Positions 50,254 to 63,016 of a stretch of DNA of 64,000 nt are shown piece after piece. The position numbers and the translations under genes are program-made. Position 1 is the stretch's first letter; each line of letters begins with the position of its first letter. The DNA is from CAMDPA01 sp965223035. Its GTDB lineage: Bacteria; Pseudomonadota; Alphaproteobacteria; Rhizobiales; Hyphomicrobiaceae. The stretch lies in assembly GCA_965223035.1 (NCBI GenBank), contig OZ244980.1, forward strand, positions 2,480,001 through 2,544,000, read 5' to 3'. The notes below the pieces were generated by a model. It saw only the letters and a program-made list of their open reading frames with translations, did no database searches and was not told where the DNA came from.

Positions 50254-50648
50254 ATCCCGAAAACTGCCGTATGCGTCAGGAGCGATCATGGCCCGCGACC
50301 GGTGCTGAAGGGCGCCAGATCATCGTGCCTTTTGTTGGCACCGCTAAGACAATCAATCTAAAAACGATACGATATAGAGCGGTTCCAGCTAATACTGAAA
50401 CGCCATGGCGCAACCTGCTTTTCATCGGAATCGAACCGATCCCGATGAAAAGCAGAGCGTTGCTCTAGCTCACCCTGAAATATCATAGGCGAGCGCGGGT
50501 CATCCTTCAGCGGGGTCCGCACTGCGCCGGGCCAACGCATGCTGCTTGAGTACCGGCCGGCGCGGGACGATGGGGCGAATGCTGCGGGTAGCCCGGGTCG
50601 AGATCGGGAATCGCCCAATCCGAAAACAGACTCATTCCCGGAACCCGA
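50254..50648. other. Intergenic region with Box B and hairpin repeat
   Basis: 395 bp between convergent genes. It holds Box B and CTAG repeat copy 14 at 50377-50468 and a decayed fragment AGATCATCGTGCC near 50312. No gene seen. Confidence 0.4.
50377..50468 (+). repeat. Box B followed by CTAG hairpin repeat, copy 14
   Basis: Box B (GAGCGGTTCCAGCTAATACT, 50377-50404) runs directly into GGCGCAACCTGC, stem GCTTTTCATCGG / CCGATGAAAAGC, end AGCGTTGCTCTAG. The stem variant equals that of copy 5. Confidence 0.75.
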
Positions 50649-51866
50649 TCAATCCGGAAAAACAATCGCGCGGATCGGCAGCAGCAAGGCCTGCGCCCGA
50701 ATGACGATCGCGTTGGCGATCCCCATACTGTCGACCAGCCTCAGCGCGAAGGCGCTGAGACCGCTGATTTCACCGGCCGCGATTTGCTTGGCATGGCTGG
50801 TATAGGCGACGCCGGTGCAATTGCTGCCGCGCGGGATCGCGTTGGCGTGGCCTTTGAAGATCGGTTCCAACATGACCATAACGGTGCCGGCGCGCAGTCG
50901 ATCTTGCACATCGATCAACTGATCGGTCGGGCGCAGCTGTCCAGTGGTGATGGCGTCTTGGATGTCGGTGATCAGCATCGGGATCACCGTCAAGGGCTTG
51001 GAGGCACACGTGATCTCGGTGACCATGCCGACGTGCAGCACCTGCGCGGAAATCTGTCGGAAGCCGGCCTGAAATCGATTGCGTCCGGAGGTGGTCGGCA
51101 CCAAAATTCCGGCTGGCCGGAGGATTGGGTTGACGATGTCCCCAGGCTTCAGCACGAACTGCTTCACGGTTGCGCTGATGCCGGCGTAGACCGTCGCCTT
51201 GTCGATCTCGGTCTCGGCCTGTGCTAGCGCGGCTTCGGCGCTGGCGCGTTGCGCGGGCAGGAGCGTGATGATGCGTGCATTGACCACATCGCGTTGCGCC
51301 CGGGCCGCGTCCAACGCACCTTCGCGGCTTTGAACGGTCGCGCGCAACGCCTCCAATTGCTGCTCGGTGACGACGTCGGGATTGCGCTCGTAGAGCTGCT
51401 CGCGCCGGCTCAGCTCGTCCCTGGCTTGGCGCAGCGCACCCTCGGCCGTCGCCATGTTACCCTTGGCGATGTCCAATTCCGAGCGGGCCAGGACCAGCGC
51501 GGCATCGACCTCGACGATCCGCTTGCGTGCGGTTTGCGCGGCCGCGCGTTGGCGGCTGGTCTCCAGTCGAAAGATCGGCTCACCGGCTTTCACCGTTTGG
51601 TTGTTGCGGACATAGACCTCTTCCACACGGCCAGGTCGATCTGAGATGATCGACACGGTGCGAAACAGGGACGTCACCTTCGAGGTGGTGGGATGAAAAT
51701 AAAAAATAATGGTAATCAGGGTGATGGCCAGGCAAGCGCAAGCCGTAACTCCCCACCGCAATTCGTACCAAAAGTTGAAAAGCGTGATCTGCCTGGCTTG
51801 CACATAAACGCGATATAGGTAATCCGGAACGATCGTGATAAGGGCGCTGAAAACCAGTTCGAGCAT
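50649..51866 (-). CDS. HlyD-family membrane fusion protein
   Basis: A 405-residue periplasmic adaptor. It has a membrane anchor (about 36-56), the first lipoyl half ISDRPGRVEEVYVRNNQTVKAGEPIFRLE (about 73-101 in sequence), a long coiled-coil hairpin (about 102-210), the second lipoyl half and a beta-barrel. Such adaptors connect inner-membrane transporters to outer-membrane channels. No transporter is adjacent; the partner in this operon is the small membrane protein upstream, a two-gene layout like the E. coli yiaVW pair. Confidence 0.88.
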   Translation of the reverse strand: MLELVFSALITIVPDYLYRVYVQARQITLFNFWYELRWGVTACACLAITLITIIFYFHPTTSKVTSLFRTVSIISDRPGRVEEVYVRNNQTVKAGEPIFRLETSRQRAAAQTARKRIVEVDAALVLARSELDIAKGNMATAEGALRQARDELSRREQLYERNPDVVTEQQLEALRATVQSREGALDAARAQRDVVNARIITLLPAQRASAEAALAQAETEIDKATVYAGISATVKQFVLKPGDIVNPILRPAGILVPTTSGRNRFQAGFRQISAQVLHVGMVTEITCASKPLTVIPMLITDIQDAITTGQLRPTDQLIDVQDRLRAGTVMVMLEPIFKGHANAIPRGSNCTGVAYTSHAKQIAAGEISGLSAFALRLVDSMGIANAIVIRAQALLLPIRAIVFPD

Positions 51867-51869
51867 GGA

Positions 51870-52220
51870 TTAGTTCCTCGTCACCGATTGTCGCACCAGC
51901 GATTTCGCGATGACCCTTAGCGGCGTCACAATATCGGGAATACGAATGGTGGCCAGCAACAGCGCCGCGACCCAAAAGGCATTGTTGAGCGTGAGCAGCG
52001 ACAACAGACGGAGAATGCCGACGATTTGCAACTGCACTTTGCTAGCACCCTGAGCCAGGCGATCGGGCCACGCTTGAATGGTGAAATAGACAACGCCAAA
52101 GCTAAGCACGACCGCGACGAGGGCGATCGCCACTAGAATAAATAGAACGTCGGTTTGGCCGGGAGCGGTGACGAAAAACGGCAGCTCATCTCTGGAGCTG
52201 GCGGCAAGGGCTTCATTCAT
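51870..52220 (-). CDS. Small membrane protein co-transcribed with the HlyD adaptor
   Basis: A 116-residue protein with two hydrophobic segments (about 26-46 and 76-94). It lies 3 bp from the HlyD-family gene, so the pair is surely an operon, and it resembles the DUF3302/YiaW-type partners of small adaptors in layout; the family name is an inference. ATG at 52220 is preferred to an upstream start at 52262. Confidence 0.7.
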   Translation of the reverse strand: MNEALAASSRDELPFFVTAPGQTDVLFILVAIALVAVVLSFGVVYFTIQAWPDRLAQGASKVQLQIVGILRLLSLLTLNNAFWVAALLLATIRIPDIVTPLRVIAKSLVRQSVTRN

Positions 52221-52767
52221 TGCAGGCTGATCCGAATGACGACGAAAAAGATTAACGGACAATATAGTGCGTTGGATCGGGTGGCTAGAACGTTTCAGTT
52301 ATAGCTGGAGCCCACGCCGTTGCCCGACCCGGCCAACGACACCACCGCGGCTTTTGGCGGCCAGGTGGGGAGCGGGCCGGTACGGCGATTAGGCCCAAGG
52401 CGGACGTGATCGCGATCCGCACCGCTTGTCATCGAGCCGCGTCGCCGTTCAAGACCAAAGGCGCAAACGAGATCGCAGTCGGAGAACCAACCAGGTTTAA
52501 GCGAGCGTTTGCAATGAGACGGAGCGCCATCCCGATCGGGCGTGCTGCGGTGGCGACGGAACAGCTATGACAGGCGGCAGCGACACGTCGCTGGGAGCTG
52601 ATCTGGGAACCCGCCGCGCGCATTGATGCGTAGTCACTGGGCAGGTGCGCGGCAAACGCATCGACCCGCGTTACCGGCACCGCACCCATTGCAGGCGTGG
52701 CGATACACGTCACCAAACAACGATGCCCGTTGCGATAACGCTGGCTCAACCCAAACAAGAGGTCGCC
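52221..52767. other. Intergenic region with a minus-strand Box B
   Basis: 547 bp. Box B in minus orientation lies at 52291-52313 (CGTTTCAGTTATAGCTGGAG). A 109-codon minus frame at 52429-52758 has no family features. Confidence 0.4.
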
Positions 52768-52826
52768 ATGTCGCTGGCACGACGTAGCCGCTGCAATGCC
52801 TGCTCGCCGGGGCGCTGGCTGGAGGT

Positions 52827-53300
52827 GTGCTCGCCGCCCAGCGTGCTGCGCCGCCGCTTGCCGCCTTCGATCATCGGTTCGAGGCGATCGATGGTCAGCC
52901 GTTGATGCTGGACAGCTTGCGCGGCAAGGCCTTGTTGATCGTCAATATCGCTTCCCGGTGTGGCTTTTCGCACCAGTACACGGGTCTGCAGGCGCTGTGG
53001 TCGCGCTGTCGCGATCAGGGGCTGGTGGTGAGCGGCGTCCCATCCGACGAGTTCGGCTGGCAGGAGCCCGGCACCGCCGGCGAGATCGTCGAACTGTGTC
53101 GGGGCGCGTTTGGCGTCACGGTCCCGCTCGCCGCCAAATCGCGGGTGAAGCGATCAAACGCCCACCCGTTCTATCAATGGGCGCGGGCGAGCTTCGATGC
53201 GCGGCACGTGCCACGCTGGAACGTCCACAAATACGTGATCGGACGGGATGGTCAAATTGTCGGCACTTATCCCGCAACACCCCAGCCGGGTTCCGCATGA
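52827..53300 (+). CDS. Glutathione peroxidase family protein, probably with a frameshifted signal peptide
   Basis: A thiol-peroxidase of the glutathione peroxidase family that reduces H2O2 or lipid hydroperoxides. From GTG 52827 it has 157 residues with the catalytic Cys45 (IASRCGFSHQY), Gln79 (DEFGWQEPG) and Trp131 (RWNVHKYVIG). The frame upstream of the GTG reads LQCLLAGALAGGV back to a TAG at 52785, a signal-peptide-like stretch. A good start, ATG 52768 after AGAGG, lies one frame off and encodes MSLARRS. One missing base would join them into a Tat/Sec-type signal peptide. If the deletion is real the protein is either cytosolic from an internal start or lost. Confidence 0.82.
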   Translation: MLAAQRAAPPLAAFDHRFEAIDGQPLMLDSLRGKALLIVNIASRCGFSHQYTGLQALWSRCRDQGLVVSGVPSDEFGWQEPGTAGEIVELCRGAFGVTVPLAAKSRVKRSNAHPFYQWARASFDARHVPRWNVHKYVIGRDGQIVGTYPATPQPGSA

Positions 53301-53505
53301 CTGCGGCACAGCATCGAGACGGCTCTAACACGGCCACCCGCTGCCCGTGGCAAGCAGTAACCAGCTTGGGGCCGGGGCTCGTCGACGCCGGCCGACGCGC
53401 CCAGCTGGCCGAAAGCACCAGCGACCGCCAGCCACCCATCTATTGAGATCGACCGAGCGGGTGGTCGCCCCAGAACAGTGACCGGCCGAGCCTTGAGCGG
53501 CACCA

Positions 53506-54555
53506 TCAATCGGTCGCCAAGGTGACATGCAAATCAAGCAGCGGAGCGACGGTCTGCGCCGGCCGTCGTCCAAAGCCACACTCGGTCGCGATCCCATAAT
53601 CGGCGACATACTTGCTGGCGGTTGCCATCCGCCGGCGTGTCCCCTCCACCCCGTCGGCGTCATGAATGAGGCCGAGAAACAGCTGGGTGCCCGGCTTCAG
53701 CTGCAAGTCCTTCAAGGGCGCGAAATAGGCATCGTCGTTGCGCTCGATCGGCACCGGCATGTGGATCCAGTCAATGGTCCGTTCCACGCCGGTCGCCAGC
53801 CGATTGGCGAGATCGACCATCGGCGCCATGTCGCGCGGCTCAACGAAATGTTTGCCACCAAACGATCCGTAGCAAAAATGATAACCCAGCTCGATATCGG
53901 CCGGGATGGCGTCGCCGAACTTGATGAGCCGGGCCGCGATGCCGTCCTGGTGAAATGGAAAGTAGCTTTGACGGGCCCCTTCGAAGGCCTGCATGTCGTG
54001 GGCGTTGTCCCATTGCCAGGCAATCTGATCGTGGGGCAAGGCATGCGCGACCTGTTCGATCTCGCTCAGCATCCGTGCTTCGTAGGCGGGCTCGACCAGG
54101 ATGCGGTGATCGGGGGCAATGGCGGAATTCAACACGTTGAAGGGACTTGGAACCGCGATCAAAAAACGTGTTTGTGGCGCAATTTTTCCAGCTTTCTTGA
54201 GTTCTGAGAAAACGGCGAAGCTGTCCAAGGCGCAGGCCGCATAGCCGAGCGGCGGCATCGTCAGGTCCTGCGGTGAAACGCCGGGTTTGATGCGCCACCA
54301 GGTGGTGTGCGCCATGCTCTTGGACCCAATGTAGGCCGTCGCGTTGCGGTAATCGCCTTGCGACGGCAGCGTCTCCAGTTGGGGATGGTCCTTGAACACG
54401 TGATCCTGCCAACGGATCCACATCAGCCGCTCACCGGTCTCGCCGTCGGGAATGCGACGCGCCTTGACCCCGAGGCTGTCGGCCACCGCACTGAACACTG
54501 CTTGTGCGTCGGCCAACGGGATGCTCCCGCACAGATGGATTTCGCGCCCGCTCAT
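53506..54555 (-). CDS. MetE C-terminal-domain-like (cobalamin-independent methionine synthase family) protein
   Basis: A 349-residue protein with the UROD/MetE barrel fold only. The zinc-binding motifs of MetE are visible: LGYHFCYGSFGGKH (compare HMCYSEF) and ATECGFGRRP (compare DCGLKTR). The N-terminal half of full-length MetE is missing, so it is a stand-alone methyltransferase of unknown donor and acceptor. ATG at 54555 follows GGAGGAGACACTC. A short-chain dehydrogenase and, across a gap, an amidase are nearby, which may point to a catabolic set. Confidence 0.8.
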   Translation of the reverse strand: MSGREIHLCGSIPLADAQAVFSAVADSLGVKARRIPDGETGERLMWIRWQDHVFKDHPQLETLPSQGDYRNATAYIGSKSMAHTTWWRIKPGVSPQDLTMPPLGYAACALDSFAVFSELKKAGKIAPQTRFLIAVPSPFNVLNSAIAPDHRILVEPAYEARMLSEIEQVAHALPHDQIAWQWDNAHDMQAFEGARQSYFPFHQDGIAARLIKFGDAIPADIELGYHFCYGSFGGKHFVEPRDMAPMVDLANRLATGVERTIDWIHMPVPIERNDDAYFAPLKDLQLKPGTQLFLGLIHDADGVEGTRRRMATASKYVADYGIATECGFGRRPAQTVAPLLDLHVTLATD

Positions 54556-54819
54556 GAGTGTCTCCTCCGTTCCTGGTTGGTGCCCACCGGCGCATGCAAC
54601 ACCCACAAGCGTCAGATCGCGGGGCAGGCAGTCTGGACGGCGTCAGCTCTCGCGCAGTCTGAGTGGCCGACTGAGTGGCCGACCCTTCCAAGCCTGATGG
54701 GCCGAGATTGGACCGTTGCGCCATCCATCTGCAACTGAATTGCGCGCGGCATGTCGCGCCGCCGGCATGGCGCACCCATCACTGCAACCGGTGTGATAGC
54801 CGGCGCGGTTGCAACCCCA

Positions 54820-55584
54820 TCAGGTGTAGACGAAGCCGGCATTGACCGGGATCACCTGGCCGGTCAGGGCGAGCGCGCCTTTGGTCAGCAGAAAGGCGAC
54901 CACCTCAACGATGTCCTCCGGCACTTGCGGGCCCGGCACGGCGCGACCCGTCTCGTAGTGCTGGTGGCGCTCGGCCGGCACATACTCGGTCGCCCAATTG
55001 CGCATAATGCCTGGCGCAACGGCCGTGATGCCAATGCCGCGCGGGCCCAATTCCCGCGCCAGCGCGCGGGTCATCGATATCACCGCGCCCTTGCTGGTGA
55101 CATAGGCCAACAGCCGTGGCGCTCCCCATAGTGCGGTGTCGGACGCCAAGTTGACGATCCGCCCATCGCCATCGGCCGCGAACAGTGGCGACAGCGCCCG
55201 CGTAATCAACCAGGTCCCGCGCACGTTGACGTCCATCACCCGGTCCCAGGTCTCAATCGCCGTCTGTTCGAAACTCGGACCGCCGATGCCTGTGGCAATC
55301 GCCGCGTTATTGACCAGGCCGTGAATCTGCCCCTCGTTGGCGCGAATGTCGGCGGCGAAGGCTTCAATGGAGGCAGGATCGGCCAAATCGAGCGGTATGA
55401 AGCGTGCGGCGATCCCGCCCGCGGCCAATGTGTCTGCTGTCGACTGGCCGTCTTGCGTGAGCACGTCGGCAATGATCAGGCTAGCCCCATGGCGCGCGCA
55501 CGCCTCGGCGATCGCGCGGCCGACACCGCGGGCAGCTCCAGTGATGACGATGATGCGATCCTTGAGCACGCCGTCCACGTCCAC
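54820..55584 (-). CDS. Short-chain dehydrogenase/reductase
   Basis: A 254-residue classical SDR. The cofactor motif is TGAARGVG (15-22), NNAA follows near 92, and the catalytic Ser (NLASDTA), Tyr and Lys (YVTSK) are in place. An Asp (IIADV) after the second strand suggests NAD(H) preference. GTG at 55584 is the start. It lies 264 bp upstream of the MetE-like gene on the same strand. Confidence 0.92.
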   Translation of the reverse strand: MDVDGVLKDRIIVITGAARGVGRAIAEACARHGASLIIADVLTQDGQSTADTLAAGGIAARFIPLDLADPASIEAFAADIRANEGQIHGLVNNAAIATGIGGPSFEQTAIETWDRVMDVNVRGTWLITRALSPLFAADGDGRIVNLASDTALWGAPRLLAYVTSKGAVISMTRALARELGPRGIGITAVAPGIMRNWATEYVPAERHQHYETGRAVPGPQVPEDIVEVVAFLLTKGALALTGQVIPVNAGFVYT

Positions 55585-55706
55585 GCCGGTTCGACCAATC
55601 AGCAGGCGGTCATATTCGCCGCACGCGTCCAGCTGCCGCGCCCGGCGATCCGATGGCGGCAGGGTACTGCGCTAAGCGATAAGGTCAAGAACCGGCGGGC
55701 GCTATA

Positions 55707-55740
55707 GCGTTTCAGTATGAGCCGGAACCATCCCGCTCCC
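55707..55740 (-). repeat. Box B intergenic repeat, minus-strand copy
   Basis: Read on the minus strand, GGGAGCGGGATGGTTCCGGC then TCATACTGAAACGC. It lies just upstream of the SDR gene. Confidence 0.7.
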
Positions 55741-56192
55741 CCGGCCCCCGGCCCCAACTGGCACCACATGCGCGGCACCACATGCGCGGTTGGCACGATT
55801 TCATTCGGGCGCGGTTGCACCGCCGGCCAATAGCTCGCTCGCCAATGCTGTGTGCGCGATCAAGCGGCGCAGGAAGCGATGTGCGTGCACCAATTCAACT
55901 TGACCCTTGCCGGCGAACACCACGTCGTTGGCGCGACCCACCAGCGGCGCCGGCCGATCGATTGCATATTGTCCCAGATTGAGCTGCCATCCCGCCCGGT
56001 GCAGGCGGCCGAGGCACCGACGCACCGACGCACCGCGTCAATCAGACAAGCGTTGCCGTCGGCCGGCTGAATGACGTGTTGCCAGCGCTGATGGGGCGGT
56101 GCACCTTCGGCGCAGGAGCATGAAGGCACGATGATTGCGCCATGGTGGACGAAGGACTTGCCACCGATGGTGCGAAGTTGTGGCTGGCCAGG

Positions 56193-56226
56193 TGGGGAGC
56201 GGGAGGTTTCCAGCTCACACTGAACC
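56193..56226 (+). repeat. Box B intergenic repeat upstream of the amidase
   Basis: GGGGAGCGGGAGGTTTCCAG then CTCACACTGAACCG, ending 27 bp before the amidase start. Confidence 0.65.
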
Positions 56227-56252
56227 GTTCTGATTGACAGGAGTTTCGGTCC

Positions 56253-57599
56253 ATGAACCAGCGCACCAGTTTTTTCCAAGCTACCGCGACGTTCAAAGCC
56301 GGCACGTCCCAACCGTCGGACTACCTGGCGCGCTGCTTGAGCGAACTGGAGCAGCGGGAGCCGACGCTCAAGGCTTTCGTCAACCGCGCTTCACCGACCA
56401 AGCTCACTGAAGCAGCAAGGCAGGCGGACGCACGTTGGGCGCAAGCGCGGCCGTTGTCGCCGGTGGACGGCATGCCAATTGGCATCAAGGACATCATCGA
56501 AACTGCCGACATGCCGACCGAACAGGGAACCCTCCGTTGGCAGGGCTGGCGCACCGACCGCGACGCCGCGGCCGTGCAGGCGCTGCGGGAGGCAGGCGCA
56601 TTGATCGTCGGCAAAACGACGACCACCGAATACGCCACCATGCACCCGTTCCATGTGACCACCAACCCGCATGACGCACACCGGACCCCCGGCGGATCAT
56701 CGAGCGGCTCAGCGGCTGCCGTCGGCGCCGGCGTTCTGCCGGCGGCACTCGGCACGCAAGTGGTCGCTTCGACGCTGCGCCCGGCCAGCTTTTGCGGCTG
56801 CGTCGGCTTCAAGCCGAGTGTCGGCGCGCTCAATCGCGCCGGCAGCTACGACCATCTCAGCCAGAGCTGCACCGGTCTCCTCGCCGCTTCACCCGAAGAT
56901 GCTTGGATCGTCGCCGCGGCGATTGTGGAGCGGGTCGGTGGCGATCCGGGTTTTGAGGGCATGGCGGGCCCATCCTTGCCGCCGGCGGTGCGCAAACCCG
57001 CGCGGCTGGCGTTGCTTCAAACCGGAGGCTGGGAGCGGACCACGGCCGGCGCCCGGCAGGCCCTGGATACGGCGCGCCGCCGGCTCAATGCGCTAGGTGT
57101 CGATGTGATCGGTCGCGACGATGATCCCGATATCGAGCACTTCGAACGGGCCACCTCAGACGCCCTCGCGCTGACGTTTGAGATGTTTAATTGGGAGTAT
57201 CGCTGGCCGCTGGGTAGCTATTACAAGGAACAGCCCAATCAGTTGTCGGAGGTGCTGCGCGACACCTACGCCCAGGGCGCGCAGATGACGCTCGATGACT
57301 ATCGCGCCGCGCTGGCCCGCCGCCGCGCCATTCGGCAGCGTGCCGTCTGGGTTGGCGCGCGCTACGACGCCTTTGTCCTGCTCGGCGCGACCGGCGCGGC
57401 CCCGATTGGGCTAGAAACCACCGGCGACCCTGCGGTCACGGTGATCGGCTCGCTGCTCGGCGGGCCCGCGATATCGCTGCCGTTGTTAGCTGACGACGGC
57501 ATGCCGCTGGGTTTGCAACTGATTGGCCGCATGAATGACGACGCGGATTTGATGGCCGTCGCCCGCTGGGTGTGGGAGGCGTTTCCAGTCGAGGCCTAA
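56253..57599 (+). CDS. Amidase signature family protein
   Basis: A 448-residue Ser-cisSer-Lys hydrolase. Lys79 (PIGIKDI), the Gly/Ser loop GGSSSGS (147-153, cis-Ser 149) and Ser173 as nucleophile are spaced as in the family. The nucleophile loop reads GTQVVASTLRPASF where most members have GTDTGGSIR, so the oxyanion-hole glycines are replaced. The enzyme would cut a small amide; the substrate is unknown. ATG at 56253 follows CAGGAG. Confidence 0.9.
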   Translation: MNQRTSFFQATATFKAGTSQPSDYLARCLSELEQREPTLKAFVNRASPTKLTEAARQADARWAQARPLSPVDGMPIGIKDIIETADMPTEQGTLRWQGWRTDRDAAAVQALREAGALIVGKTTTTEYATMHPFHVTTNPHDAHRTPGGSSSGSAAAVGAGVLPAALGTQVVASTLRPASFCGCVGFKPSVGALNRAGSYDHLSQSCTGLLAASPEDAWIVAAAIVERVGGDPGFEGMAGPSLPPAVRKPARLALLQTGGWERTTAGARQALDTARRRLNALGVDVIGRDDDPDIEHFERATSDALALTFEMFNWEYRWPLGSYYKEQPNQLSEVLRDTYAQGAQMTLDDYRAALARRRAIRQRAVWVGARYDAFVLLGATGAAPIGLETTGDPAVTVIGSLLGGPAISLPLLADDGMPLGLQLIGRMNDDADLMAVARWVWEAFPVEA

Positions 57600-58168
57600 G
57601 GCTGGCCGCGGGACTGGATTTGTGAAGCCGCTGCAACGTTTAACGGACCATCCGCGCGATCAAACCAAGCTTGTGCAGTGCGCAAATTTGTGATTAGCAT
57701 AGACGAAAGGTCAACATTCCTGTCCTTTTAGGCGCCATCATCAGGGTCGGGTTTGGCGATGCCGCGCCTGCGCGGGTTGGCGAGATCTGGGACTTTCGCC
57801 AGATTGATGGTGCGACGAGAGTGGTTGTGGCTACGAGAACACATAGTGACGCACGTTGAGGACACGGGTGGCTGCAGCGCGCCGAGGGCGAGGGCGAACG
57901 TCGTCGCGGCGCGTGCCTCGCCGAGCGGAGCGCGGCCAGGCTGCGCCATGGTCCGAAAACGTCGCTGGCGTACGGTTGGGACCATTTGGCATTCATAGGC
58001 CAAGTCCTCCTCAAGGTTCGCGCCGACCGGCTTGGACCGACGACCTACCCGCCCCTGCCAGTCACCGACCAACCCCTGCCCGTTACAACACGCATCATGC
58101 TAAGTGAGTCGCAAGGCTACGACCGACAACGAACGACACGAGCCGACATGCCTGGAGAGGATCACATC
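57600..58168. other. Region upstream of gltB
   Basis: 569 bp. The gltB frame stays open leftward to 57986 but this part is unlike GltB. Minus frames of 106-114 codons (57694-58072) look non-coding. The gltBD promoter should be here. Confidence 0.35.
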
Positions 58169-62914
<4,746 letters not shown>

Positions 62915-63016
62915 GCTTAAGGATCGGGTTCCGCGTGCCGCCTCGAGCGCGGAACGTCGCTATGCGCTAGCCGGAAGGTCGGACGGCAGAATTCTTTGAA
63001 TCAGTAAGGCAGCAAG

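Larger units (their letters stand above)
55585..56252. other. Region with two Box B copies between divergent genes
   Basis: 668 bp. Box B occurs at 55707-55740 on the minus strand and 56193-56226 on the plus strand, facing each other. Minus frames of 74-150 codons show no family features. Confidence 0.4.

Noticed and set aside
2434..50468. CRISPR repeats
   Set aside because: Copies are single, palindromic, kilobases apart and without spacers or cas genes.
52429..52758. 109-codon minus frame near the glutathione peroxidase gene
   Set aside because: No family features, overlaps the probable promoter region of the plus-strand gene.
57694..58072. Minus frames upstream of gltB
   Set aside because: Two overlapping frames of 106-114 codons, neither with conserved features or a ribosome binding site.
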